From: Hygrophila difformis
Lineage: Eukaryota; Streptophyta; Magnoliopsida; Lamiales; Acanthaceae
Assembly: GCA_030278955.1 (NCBI GenBank)
Contig: JAOANR010000002.1
Span: 3,100,001 to 3,164,000, forward strand
Length of the DNA stretch: 64,000 bases
Direction of reading: 5' to 3'
Each line of letters starts with the position of its first letter. Positions within the stretch are counted from its first letter, which is position 1. The notes beneath the pieces are model-generated. The model searched no databases and had not been told where the DNA came from. It saw only the letters and a list, made by a program, of their open reading frames with translations. Positions 32,995-44,074 of the stretch are shown here, in pieces. The position numbers and the translations under genes are program-made.

Positions 32995-33144
32995 GTATCA
33001 GTTATTGGGGATAGCATAGTTGTGTTTATTGCCCAGTTTGGACCAATCAACATGTCACTGGTAGGCCTCTCCGCAACAGCAACCGCATTAGCAATACTTG
33101 GATTTAATTACAAGCTCTATAAATTCCTAAAACAAATGACATAA
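32995..33144 (+). pseudogene. Exon-like fragment ending in a hydrophobic tail
   Basis: After a possible acceptor (GAATTCATTAG) the + strand is open for 49 codons to TAA at 33142-33144. It includes VVFIAQFGPINMSLVGLSA, then ALAILGFNYKLYKFLKQ, a membrane-like segment with a basic end. It looks like the last exon of a gene, perhaps carried by the neighbouring Helitron-like element. I do not recognise the protein. Confidence 0.35.
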
Positions 33145-34163
33145 CATTGTCAATTAGTGATAAATGTTTCGAGAAACACAAGTCAAGTACTGCTGGGGTG
33201 CATGTATTTAGAATCAACAGAATCCAACAGACGTAGCCTTTTTAGAACTTACAGAAAACCAGACTCAGAAATCAACAGAGTCAAAAATACCATATCTAAG
33301 TGGAAACTTCAGACAGATACTGAAAAGACCAGACGAAATCGAGGCAAGCGAATTTCTTCCTTACAAAAGCTCTTCCTGGCCCGAGCGTAAAACAACATAT
33401 ACGCCTTCTGCTCAAGAACTTTTCTCTCATTAACTTGGACAACCTGTTAAAATGTCATCTGGAACAGACAAAATAAAACATAAATAAGAGGGGATACTGG
33501 GGCACTTCCTAAATTGGCTGCAAAAAAGGGTACTTGATAATGGCCAGAAATGACCATTATTTTCAATCAATTTCCGTGTCTAAAACGGGCATTTGATCGC
33601 ATTCCGGTCTTATATTAAGTAAGAAAGCAGTCGAATGGGACTGATTTATGCATAATTGTAAAAATATTGAGCTGGTATGAAAAATGCACAAATATGTAAA
33701 TTTATTACATATTTATGTTAGAAAAATCCAAAAACATGAGAAAAAGAAAAGAAAAGAAAAAGGAAACAAAAAGATGGGCAAAAGAATAAACAAGCCCACA
33801 AAATACAAAAAGATGGGAAAAGATAGAAAAGCCCACAAAAAGAATAACTCCGGCCCATCTGGCCCATTCAGCTCTGTCTGGGAACATCTGGTCGAGGAAC
33901 CCTGGTCGAGGACCATGGTTCCACGACACAGAAGGGATTAGCGACCAGCATGCAACATAAAGAGGAGAACAGTTTGGGAGCATCCAGTCGAGGAACCCTG
34001 GTCGCGGTACATGCATTAGCGACACGGACATGGATAGAGACACAAGACCCAGTCGAGAAGTCTTGCCACATACAACCCTGTCCCGCGACAAAGTTGTGAT
34101 GTGTGTGATGTCTTGAGACACAGTGGGCCTCAGATCAAGCCCATGGGCCTAGGGTTCCACTTC

Positions 34164-34170
34164 TATAAAT
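34164..34170 (+). promoter_or_regulatory. TATA box in the OTA LTR
   Basis: TATAAAT follows GGGCCTAGGGTTCCACTTC and precedes a purine-rich leader. It is the likely core promoter for the element's genomic RNA. The same upstream words precede a second TATA-like box at 38924. Confidence 0.55.
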
Positions 34171-34784
34171 ATGAGGTGATCCCCATGAGCTAGGAGAGGT
34201 TGGACAGAATCAAGAAAAATCACTCTTGGAGACAAGTGTAGAGCTTAGTTTGTAGGTAGTTTTTAGGTTAGCTTAGTTTAGCTTTAATTTTTCTGTATTA
34301 TTATTGCATAGATGCAGCTTAGGTAGCCAGTTTTCATCTTATTTTCAGTTTCAAACTTTGTTTTTAGGGTTATGTGATATCCAGTGATGGGTATTAACAA
34401 ACTCCTTAATAAAATGGGAAAATATTCTTGAAATGTGTCCCAAAAATCATGAAATGGGTTTCACACCCCATGGATCTTTTATTATTTCCTTCTCTGTTGG
34501 TCACTTGATCTTTATTTTTATTTTATATCACTGTTGGTGATGTCTTCCTTGGATAATGTTGCATGTTATGAGTGATCAAGCCCAGATTAGGGTTAACCCT
34601 ATTTTAAATATTGTCTCATTTTTCCTTCATGTTTAAGGCATGTTCTAGCTAGATTTAACTTTGTTTGGTACTTTTAGTTTAATGTAGTTTTTAAAAAACC
34701 TGAAATGGGTGAGATCACGCATAATGCATGCTCCTGTTCCACTTTACTTTTCTGACATGTGTCCAGAACACACCCAGGTCGCTA

Positions 34785-35240
34785 ACCACTTCTTGTCGCG
34801 GAACCACGTTCAGCGACAAGAGGGCAGTTTAGCGACATGCGTGTCCAAGAACATGTGTTGTATAAATCTCTTAAAATCTTTGGTCGCAAACCAAACCTGT
34901 CGCGGACCCACGGTCCATGACACAACCACTTGATTAGCGACCAAGGACCCATATACTTGTATTTTATTCTGGGAGGGCTCTGGTCGCGGAACCCCTGTCG
35001 CGGACCCACGGTTCGCGACACACTTCTTGTTCCGTGACCAGGAATTATGCCCTTTGTTGGATTTTCACACCTTGAGTCGCGGAACCCCTGTCGCGGACCC
35101 ATGGTCCGCGACACACTCCTTATTCCGCGACACGACAACCCTAAATTCCAAATATCCTATTTCTCTTATCTCCCACCTCTCTGTGGTGATTCCCCTGTCG
35201 CGGACCCACGGTCCGCGACACAAACTCTGTTCCACGACAT
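34785..35240 (+). repeat. Cluster of GTCGCGG palindromes (LTR)
   Basis: Several copies of an inverted repeat with arms TGTCGCGGACC and GGTCCGCGACA around CAC or CAT, for example at 35196-35220. The cluster stands out as G+C-rich islands in A/T-rich DNA. Confidence 0.8.
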
Positions 35241-37753
35241 GCTTGGCACCTTTTTGCCAAATTTTTATTCTCCATCTCATCCCATTAATTAATTGAACCT
35301 TTATATTAATATTTTGAGGTTGAAATCCAATGATCTCAACCCATGATTAATTTGATATAAAGAACTTTGTTCAATTTTCCATTAAAAGATTCTTCTACAA
35401 AAATTAAACTCTAATGATCTAAGTATATAATCCGGATTGTAATTAATTAATTAATTATGAAATGAGTGATTATTTAGACATAAAGAGTAATTATGGATTT
35501 AATTCCATACCCTTGCATGAGAAACCAATGTCTCTCATACAAGATGGACCAAAAATATTTTCTTTGATTTATTTTGTCTTTTCCATGTTATGTGAAACAG
35601 CTAGTAAGAGATATAACAGACTAATGTTGGCGGGTATTCCCACACGGATAAACTAGCTTGTGGTCTGTATATTAATTACTAGATGTTATTTTGCATGGTC
35701 TGGACAGTGGTCGGTGGAAGCCTTGGCGGTTCGTCCATCCGGGATTATAATAGCTGCTCAGCCGACTCCTATCCGGATACAGTTTCTATTTATTTATCTT
35801 AATTTCAAACCTGAATTTCAAGCTGTAATATTATCAAACAGTGTCGATCAACATTGGTTGAATAGTATCACAGTAAGAAAACATATAGGTTTTTCTCTCA
35901 GTTCACAGATAGTAGAAACCTTGATGATAGCGATCACTATCAATTAAGGTTTTCTGCTGTCTAAAAACCTTTTCACCTGGAATAGTTGGGACCTGGATAG
36001 CAGATGTTTGCAGTCCAGGTAACCCCAGTTATTTTTTGCCATCTTTTTAGCCAAAATAAATTCTTCTCATCTCCGGCTATTTCATCTCTGTGTATCAACT
36101 TCTGTCTAAACCCACCTTATATTTTGGGTTATTTAATTTTACACTTCTCATATAAAATTATGCATGATAATATTATGTAAATATTGTGGTCATATTATTT
36201 TGGGATCCTTCCCTTGGACACAGGAATCTCGATTTTAGTCAGATGTCTCACAATAAATTTCCAATAAAAATTCATTTATAAAATCCAGATCTGAGTAAGG
36301 GATAAATTCCTCAGTTATGACTAATTCAAATCCGACTGGGGGTTGATTTTGGAAAATTAGAAGCAGAGTCAGCGATTAGGTCTCATCTAGACTGAAAGGG
36401 TCTGTGTTCTTATTGAGAGTCTAGTACCTGTTTAGGGAATAACTTTCACATCGATCATTTCCAAAATTGCTGTGTGTTGGGAATCTGATATTAAATGTTG
36501 CACTGAGATGGGGTCCACTTGGACTCAAATACGGTGTGATAGTTAATACTAGAAGAACAACATTCGGGCCTTGGTTATTTTCTGAGATAAGGTTGAGTAC
36601 TCTTTCAACTGCTGTCCTCTTCTGCCAAAGCCTATTTTTGAGTCCTGAGTGAGTGCATCCGGAACGAACTAATTCATTAGTTCGTTTCATGAGTTTGTAT
36701 CTCATAACCACCCGGAAGGAAGTGAACACTGCGAGCGGTTCACCGAGAGCCGGGAATTCTTGATCCACACCCGGTCATTCTGACTGGGGGCTTTCTTTTA
36801 CTACCAGGGTCAGACTTTCAAAAACCTCCGAGTGATAGGATTTTAAATGCTTTCTTTACTGCTTTCTTTTACCGCTTTCTTTTAACTGCTTTCTTTAGAG
36901 GTCACTCGGTTGTATTGAGAGTTGCGTAACTGCTACTAGGACTGAGAGTTAAGGGATAGTTCAGGCTTGATTAGAATCTTTGGGTGTGACACGGGGGAAT
37001 GATAGCGGTACTTGACACTTCAACTAATGATTTGTCAGGTGTTGCTTGTCCACCACAGATAAATAATATAACTTTGCAGGGCCTGTGAAGGGAGTTATGA
37101 GTCTGTGGTATCTTAGATTATGTTTCCTTAAGAGCATGGGAACTCTTACTGTAAGTACCTGTCTGTTAAAGGGAACATGGTACAGAGAACATGAGAATTA
37201 GCTAACTGAAGGATTATCCCAAGCTGAGATCTGCGTAACAAAATGGAAGTTTAATTGTGTTTTATCTGAATCTTGTCCAATCTTTATTCTTTTCTTCCTG
37301 TCCCTTCTGTCATATTTTAAATCTGCTTTCTTAGGATAATCTTAACCGTTTTCTTAGAATAATTTTATTGCCTTCTTAGATTAATTGAATTCGCTTTCGA
37401 GAATAATTTTATCTGCTTTATTCTATCGCTTTCATAGCTTAGTTTAAATTTTGTCAAGTAGTTGATAATCAAACACATACTTGAATCGAGTAACCGAGTG
37501 GAAAATCTTAGTAAATGACGTGGGCCCTGCTTCCATCGCACATCCTCCAGTGAACGATCCGGTACTAACTATAAATACTGCAATTTTTGACTCCGTGCGC
37601 TTTCGGGGGCACAGTTTCTTAACACGAGTGAATAAAAACGTGACAACCTATAAATATATCCCTAATCCCACATCCGCCTTCATAATTTGATTTCATTAAC
37701 TAAATTGAAAACCAGGATTATGATTTTTCAGAAAATACTCATGTAGTGGGAAC

Positions 37754-37819
37754 TTGTCAAAAGTTTCATGGCAAGGATCTTCAAGGCACGAAATTGTCAA
37801 AGTTTCATGCCGGGGAGGT
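37754..37819 (+). repeat. Duplicated LTR end and partial primer site
   Basis: TTGTCAAAAGTTTCATGGC at about 37754 and TTGTCAAAGTTTCATGCCGG at about 37793 repeat the functional LTR end/primer-site junction at 37969-38004, with the primer site shortened. This looks like tandem duplication of the junction, or template slippage during reverse transcription. Confidence 0.65.
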
Positions 37820-37983
37820 CCATAACGCCGTTTGAACTCAAAGTTTCCCTTCATGAGTGATAAAAAGTGAAATCTATCCTTAAACCCTTTCCCATGAATC
37901 ATAATTCCTTTCATTTAATAAATTCAATCCTGATATATTTTATTGAAAAATACTCGTGTTAGTGAAATTTGTCAAAAGTTTCA

Positions 37984-38001
37984 TGGCGCCGTTGCCGGGG
38001 A
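37984..38001 (+). other. Primer binding site, tRNA-Asp type (OTA element)
   Basis: TGGCGCCGTTGCCGGGGA is the 18-base complement of the 3' end of plant tRNA-Asp, the primer typical of Athila and some Tat elements. It places the element in the OTA branch of Ty3/gypsy and fixes its + orientation. Confidence 0.88.
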
Positions 38002-38505
38002 GGATGCAGCGTCATTTATTAAAAGAATTACACTCCTGATTACTCATAGCTAGTTAGTGTAGTTTATTTATTTACTGCAGAACAGAGAAGTACCCTCGAA
38101 TTAACTAAACATTTAGAGTACTTGGAGTACTAAGACTCTAAATGTGAAGATGTTGGTCTGAGGAGAAAACCTAACCGATTGGGTATATATCTACTTTGCA
38201 GAAATTCCGGAACCACCAAAAAGAAGGAGCAGAAAAATAGCATGGAAAACCAGGTTCTTGGTTGGGTAAATTCCACATATCTAAGAAAATATTCTCGGAA
38301 TTTAAAGCAATTTAAAATCCGGAATAAATTTCGCAGATAAATGGAGCTGACCCGACCTAATTTTATGCGAGTAGATTAATTTAAATTCCAGCCCAATATT
38401 TTGAATTTACTTGGACTGAATTAATTCAGACCCAAGGCAAATAAAATGGACTCAGGCCCAACATCACAATCGGGCCCAGTCCGTTGAAAATTTGAAAATT
38501 CAAAA
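38002..38505 (+). other. OTA leader after the primer site
   Basis: Non-coding. It contains a hairpin, ACATTTAGAGTAC and GTACTAAGACTCTAAATGT, at 38110-38144, followed by GTGAAGATGTTGG. A similar hairpin-plus-GTGAGGATGTTG arrangement lies at about 49870-49905, just before exon 2. Confidence 0.45.
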
Positions 38506-38509
38506 TAAT

Positions 38510-38900
38510 ATGTCGCGGAATCTCTTCTGTGTCGCGGGACACTGCCCCACGCCCAGAAGAAGGATCGCTACACAGTTTCTCCCTTACAGTGAAGTCTGTG
38601 TCGCGGAATGGCCACTTTGTCGCGGGACACTGCCTCGCGACCCGGCTCACTTCCGCGACCAAATTTCACTTGTCCCTGAGTAATGCTTGTCGCGGTCGCG
38701 ATACACCGTGTCGCGGACCACTGTCCCGCGACCGGGTACCAGTTCCGCGACACGATTTGCACTTAACCCCCTTTCTCTCTCCAACTTGGTCACGATACCC
38801 CCAGTCGAGGAGCGTTGCTCCGCGACCAAATACCACGCTTCGCGACACCTCTAATGTCGCCAAGCCCAGTCGAGGAACCCTGTTCCGCGACAATGGGCTA
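38510..38900 (+). repeat. Second cluster of GTCGCGG palindromes, internal
   Basis: The same GTCGCGG/CCGCGAC words as in the LTR, now downstream of the primer site. The cluster ends in GGGCTAGGGTTCCACGAC before a TATA-like box, paralleling the LTR promoter. Confidence 0.8.
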
Positions 38901-38923
38901 GGGTTCCACGACTGGCCCATCAG

Positions 38924-38931
38924 TATTTAAA
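38924..38931 (+). promoter_or_regulatory. Possible internal promoter TATA box (OTA element)
   Basis: TATTTAAA lies 170 bp before the ATG at 39094 and is followed by a CT-rich leader (CCCCCTCCTCTCCCTCTTCC). With the LTR-like upstream cluster this suggests a separate promoter for the spliced upstream ORF. Inference. Confidence 0.4.
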
Positions 38932-39093
38932 CCCCCTCCTCTCCCTCTTCCTCCCTACACTTCCAACACTTAGAATTTTTTTCGAAAACCCCTCCCTCTC
39001 GAAGCCCTTCTTCCCGAACGAACACCACCGTGTTCTTCGCACAATCCAGCCACTTCCTAAGGGAAACTCTGCCCAATTTTCGCGAGAAACGCA

Positions 39094-39137
39094 ATGGAAC
39101 CATCATCCTCCTCATCTCCGAAGCAAACCGAGCCCTG
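39094..39137 (+). CDS. Exon 1 of spliced OTA upstream ORF
   Basis: The ATG opens 14 codons plus two bases (MEPSSSSSSPKQTEP) and stops at a consensus donor, CTG then GTAAGC. The leftover TG joins the first base (G) of exon 2 at 49977 to make a Trp codon in the correct frame. That phase match is the main evidence for the gene model. The leader is pyrimidine-rich. The original intron was about 1.4 kb; element B has since added 9.5 kb to it. The encoded protein is an extra ORF of unknown function upstream of the expected gag, a position used by Tat/Ogre elements. Confidence 0.55.
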
Positions 39138-39999
39138 GTAAGCAATTCTCCGTCGATTCGCGCATACCCATAGCCCCCTGTTCGCGATTTTTGGTTGTTC
39201 TGTTTCATTTACTTGTAAATAGAAGTTTTGGTGTTCATTTTTGCTTAATAGAGTTCGGTTGTAGGCTTTTTATGTTATGGGTAGACTGTATTTGAGACGT
39301 GCCATTGATGTGGGTGTTGGCCGAGCGTGATTTGGTGAAAAAGGGGAGTGTTGTTGTGTTTTATGAATGCGCAAGGGAGTTCGGTTACTGATTGGGCTTT
39401 AAAATTTTTGAACCTAAGGTTGTTAGAATGCATGGCGGCAGATAGGGTTAAAATCACCATTGTTCTGTTTTTGAAGTTCTTGGGGTTACTGTCATCTTCT
39501 GCTTCAATACTGTCTCCTTGTCCCACTATGATCTTAAAGCATGATAATGTGAAGTCTGTGAATATAGTTGAACCAGTGAGCATGTGGGTGTTTTCGAATA
39601 TCTTCATGTTGCTGGTTATCTGTTTAGTGAAATTGATGTTTGTGTCTACTGGTAAGTAAAGCATGAAGAGCTGTTGATCTTGTGTTTTTGAAATTCCAAG
39701 GCATGAACTTTTGTTATTATGGTACTGTGTTCATATGGTTTACATGCCACATTCCATTTAATGCTTCCCCCCTGTTTTAGTACCCTGTGTGTATGTGCGC
39801 AGCAAATCTGTGTAAAGTGGCTGTGTGTTTGTTTGTGGCAATCCCAGTGCACCCAATCCCCTTTTCAGCAGACCCCCACTTCCCTTTTTCCTGATTTCAC
39901 TTTTTCACTAAAAGACAAAAATAGATGTTAGGAATTTTGGTTGACAAGTATGTTTTCGGTTCCCAATGGAACTAAATGTGTGAGTTAAGTAGCAGTATT
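39138..39999 (+). other. Intron of the OTA upstream ORF, 5' part
   Basis: T-rich, typical of a plant intron. The frames at 39275-39664 lie in it on both strands and have no family features. Confidence 0.5.
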
Positions 40000-42670
40000 T
40001 GTAACACCCGAGGAAAAACAAATTCAAATTATTTTGAACTACGTCATGACTTGATCCCTTCACAGGGTACGTAGGCAGCTTAGAACTAATTTCTAAGTTC
40101 AGTCACGAAATAAATCACAAAATACATCACGAATTAGATCACAAGGACGATAGGAGGAGATTCCGAAACGGAGACGACCCAGGAATCGAGCTAACACGTA
40201 GGAAACCGATAGGGGAAAGCGAGGGAAGACCCGACGGAACACGCGGACCGCCGAACCGGCCGGTCCGGCGGCCCGCGCTGTCCGCGCGCCGCCGCGCGGC
40301 GACCGCGCGGACAGAGACGTCGCGACTCCAGGCTGGTCGCGCGTGCTCCGCGCGGGCAAAAGCTTAGGTGCGCGCCACCAGCGCGCCAGAGGTGCTGAAA
40401 GTGTAAACTTTCCTTCCATGGCGATTTTCTTGCCAAAAACAACACCCCTAACCATGGCAATCGAATCTCAGCCTTGGGGAAGGCTTAAGAATACCCTAGG
40501 GCGCCCCAAACCCTAGGTTTTCAGAAAACATTCAAGCCTCCACCCTCAATTCCCTCTCCAAGTTCAAAGCTCCTTCGACACCACTTTCCGGCGAGTATTC
40601 CGGCGAAGATGGGACGACCGGGACAAGCCCCTGCCCTCTAGACTCTTGGTAAGCTATTGTACAAAGTTTTAATTCGTCCATAGATCTCAGAAACTCATAT
40701 TCTAACCCTTTTTCCTTACTACGATTTCCCGTCGGAAAACGAACAAAAAGCGATCGGAGAAGTTGGCCGTTCGTCGTGACCCTAGGACGTCCGGAAACCC
40801 AATCCAGCGACCCTATTCTCTAACTAAGTAAGTTAAAACCTTACTCACAAATTTTCGTGGTTGTTTGTTGTTTAAATCTCGAGATATAGGCTTGTAACAA
40901 AAATCGGTTTTCAAAAACCCTATTTTCGTCCAATTTTAAAGACTCGCCTAGAACTCGACCTTCGGTAATTCAAACCGAAAACGTTTCAACATAAAAGTTG
41001 TTCCTAAGACCTTTATCTATCTTGTGTCCAAATTTAAGCCGTTGACATTAAGTTTTGCTATCCCAAATCACGCCGTAAACTTTCTGTGGCAACCCGAACG
41101 ATTTAAAACTGTGACAAATTTCTACATTCAACTTGATGCATGTTTTTCGCCCATTTTTCGAATGATTTAACTTTGCATTCCTAAACAAAAGTTGTAGATA
41201 ATTGTGTCTAGATTATGCATATTAAATTTCACGGATTTTTGTGTTCATTTGATATTCCAAACGGCCGAATTTTCAGAACTGTTTTAAGATTGTTTTAAGG
41301 GCCGCGAGTATGCAGCGAGTTGCACTCGATTTTTGAGTACCAAGAATTCATTATTTCCAAATTCTTAAAACATGAAAGTTGTTCCTTAACGTGTTGTGTA
41401 GTTACTGTAAAAATTTCACATCGATTGGTTTTGAAATGAATTTTTAATCGGCGTTGCACGAACCTGTGACGAAAACAGTTTTTAAGACAGAAATTATTCC
41501 TTGCAATAAACTCGAATTTCGACTCGCTTCGGAACCTTATTTCCAAAAACTTAAAACATGAAAGTTGTTTGTGTGTGTGTTTTTAAATTACTGTAAAAAT
41601 TTCAGAATTTTTGGAGAAAGGACGAATTTTTAATTAAGAAAGGCGTAAACTGCCTCGAATAGGATTTTTCGAACTTGAGAAAACTCGAACTATGAAAACG
41701 CAATATCGAACATTTGATAACTTTGAAATACGAACTTTCTAAAAATCCCGTTCACTAGGCTGAGCCGATCTTCATACTATCATTATCTTTGAGACTGCCT
41801 CGTTAGTGGTCTCCTTACTATCTGAGATTGCCTCGTTAGTGATCTCGCGCGCTGTATTTTGGATCGCCTCGTTAGTGGTCCTACTATCTTTTTGGATCGC
41901 CTCGTTAGTGGTCCTACTATCTTTGAGACTGCCTCGTTAGTGGTCTCCCATTGTTTGGACTGCCTCGTTAGTGGTCTTATGTTGAGATTACCTCGTTAGT
42001 GATCTCCCGGTATGGTGTCCTCTTCTTAGTCTACGGGATGAAAAGTAAAAGACTTGTGTGAGTGTTTCATTATGCTTAAATCGTATTTATCATGTCTTTA
42101 ATTATGTATTTAAAGTTTATGCATCTTAAATTATGCTTTAAATTACGCTTTTAAGATTAAGCCCTTTAAACATGTTTTTCCGCTGCTAATAAATTATGTA
42201 TTTTTAAATCCTCGTACGGTAAGCGAAATCTTTAGTTTAAACACTTTTAACCCCTTTTATTTGTTGGTTAGGGATTAACTTACTCAGTATATTTTTATAC
42301 TGACAACCGTTGTCATTTTCCTTTTTACAGAGTATGTCGAGTGACGCATTGCATATGCACTTGGGGGAAATCATAACGGACATTTTAAATTCTGCATCGT
42401 ACTGTTTTTACCGGGTCTGTTAAACCCGAGGATTTGGCCATGTTGGCCGTGATTTACTTTCCGCTGCACTTACTCTATTTATTTTTCGCGCATGATGATT
42501 ACTATTATCGTATTAAGTATTATAAATTTTCGGACTAAATCTTGAAATATTTTAAATCTTTTACATACCCACAAGCCTTGCATTTCCTTAGTGAGATCGG
42601 GAAGCCGTGTCTTGCTAGGGAGATGCGGCAGTGACATCCCGGCCTGGGTTATCAAATCCGGGGTGTTACA
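40000..42670 (+). repeat. 5' LTR of element B
   Basis: 2671 bp. It has a GC-rich palindromic block at about 40255-40330 (CCGCGCGCCGCCGCGCGG and related words) and a hairpin array at 41791-42007. The 3' ~60 bp (GCTAGGGAG to TGTTACA) closely resemble element A, while most of the rest does not. The frames at 40099-40460 are repeated in the other LTR and not called. Confidence 0.95.
41791..42007 (+). repeat. Array of seven short hairpins in the element B 5' LTR
   Basis: Seven units share the core GCCTCGTTAGTG (one has ACC). The arms around it vary but stay complementary: GAGAC with GTCTC, GAGAT with ATCTC, GGAT with GTCC (G-U pair in RNA), GGAC with GTCC or GTCT. Spacing is irregular. The copy in the 3' LTR is at 48581-48797. 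Confidence 0.85.
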
Positions 42671-42672
42671 AG

Positions 42673-42686
42673 TTGGTATCAGAGCC
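42673..42686 (+). other. Primer binding site, initiator Met tRNA (element B)
   Basis: TTGGTATCAGAGCC begins 2 bp after the LTR end and matches the canonical site. Confidence 0.9.
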
Positions 42687-43010
42687 CGGAAAATTTTTGA
42701 AGCTACTACTATTATTTTAAACCATTATTTTAAAACCCAAGTGTTATTCCTTTTAATTATTTATTTTGACTATTAGTATTATTTTTAGCCCAAAAGTCTA
42801 TAATCCTTTTTACATAGCCCAAAATCTTAGCCAAAGAAATATTAAATTTTGGCCCACTATAGAGGCCCAACCTTTAGCAATTTATTTTAAACTAAATTTT
42901 TTTTTATGGGGAAGGGACTTGCACTTGCATGTTGCATATATATTTAAATTTGTGCATATCCTAACCTTGCCTGAAAAATGTCTAACTCAAACCTCCCTTG
43001 TTGACATTAG

Positions 43011-43359
43011 ATGGCCGAGCCCAACGCGAACATGGTCAATTTGATGGTGAAATTAATGAACGCGGGTAGGACAGTTGGAGGGTAACCTGGCCCATTTGGG
43101 TCACCTTAGGGAAACAGACCATCACCACATAACCCAGCTGCAGGAGCAAGTCACACACCTCCAAGCCCAAGTGGCCCAGCTCCAAGACAAGGGAGATGAC
43201 TTGGAGGAGCAGATAGAGACCATAGGCTGGGAACTGACTAACCTAGCCCAGGACGTGGACGGGGCGGTCCTTCAGAACCCGGGGCCTGCTCCCAATGTCG
43301 CCATACCCATCGATGTGTCGAGCGACGAGGACGATCCCATCGAGGATATACCTGCCTAG
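43011..43359 (+). pseudogene. Coiled-coil extra ORF, frameshifted by 41-bp deletion
   Basis: Homologue of 4348-4746 and 59128-59526. The ATG at 43011 gives the conserved head (MAEPNANMVNLMVKLMNA), then the frame is lost. The rest (from about 43075) is open in another frame through the coiled coil to the acidic tail PIDVSSDEDDPIED. Compared with element C, 41 bp are missing between two ACGC words, a microhomology deletion. The preceding ACATTAG before the ATG is conserved. Confidence 0.8.
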
Positions 43360-44074
43360 TCACCCTAGATTTAGGGATCCATACTGATGCACCATTGCTA
43401 TTTCCGTTTCGAATGCTTGTAAACCAAATTTAATTCTTGAGTAATAAAAATACAAGCCTATTTAAATTTATTCCATACATTTTATTTGATTCTTTAACTA
43501 CCATGATCAAAGAGGGGAACCTACAACCCTAGACCAAAAAAAAAAAAAAATAAAAATAAAAATAAAAAAAATAATAATAAAAAAATATATATATACGTAA
43601 ATATGTACATATATATAAATAAATAAATAGATTCCAACAACCTTTACAAGAAAACCCTGATAAATTGATACCTATTAAAAGACTAATCTTCATTCAATAA
43701 AATTTTCCCCTTAAGAGCAACTCTATATTTTACATATAAACTCTAATCCCGTATCTTATCACGCTAATTTATCCAAGCGGTTTAGTCAAGCAACGGCATA
43801 GGTATTGTTGGGCAATCCACACACATGCAGATACGATAGGAAGGTAACAGTAAATCCAGAACATCTCAAACCGTAAAAGGGACAGAACAATTAAAACCAT
43901 GGTTCTAAAACAGCAGCAAACAACTAACACATGTCAAGCACTTAACTAAGCAATAACATAACGAAAATATAAATCACAAATCCCAGGCAACAACAACGTC
44001 CTCATAAGGAGGAAACTAAACAAAGTACGTCTAAATGCAAAACCTAAACGAAAACACGAAACCAAAAGGAGACA
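43360..44074. other. Spacer between coiled-coil ORF and antisense gene
   Basis: A-rich (43535-43640), with AATAAAAATACAAG at 43446 as a possible polyadenylation signal for the + strand ORF. The part next to 44074 (about 43850-44074) is the antisense gene's 3' untranslated region, shared with element C (58651-58830) before the two diverge. Confidence 0.5.

Larger units (their letters stand above)
33535..37983 (+). repeat. Long 5' LTR of an Athila/Tat-type (OTA) Ty3/gypsy element
   Basis: The right end is firm: TCAAAAGTTTCA immediately precedes the primer site at 37984. The left end is inferred at TGATAATGGCC, a TG start near a change in sequence character; the matching 3' LTR lies beyond the window. 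If right, the LTR is ~4.4 kb, in the range of Tat/Ogre-like elements. It contains clusters of GTCGCGG palindromes (33880-34100 and 34785-35240), a TATA box at 34164, and CTTTCTTT/TTCTTAGAATAAT repeats at 36848-36900 and 37290-37440. Frames in it are incidental. Confidence 0.6.

Noticed and set aside
34782..35296. Frames on both strands in the OTA LTR
   Set aside because: They are translations of the GTCGCGG palindromes; complementary frames on both strands are expected from inverted repeats.
36421..36768. 115-aa minus-strand frame
   Set aside because: Inside the OTA LTR, no family features, opposite to the element.
40099..40460. 118-aa and 89-aa minus-strand frames in the B LTR
   Set aside because: They occur in GC-rich LTR sequence, are duplicated by the second LTR, overlap each other in two frames, and change length between copies.
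41791..42007. CRISPR-like repeat array
   Set aside because: Units are unevenly spaced, arms vary with the unit, and the array lies in a plant LTR in every copy. It is a hairpin series, not a CRISPR.
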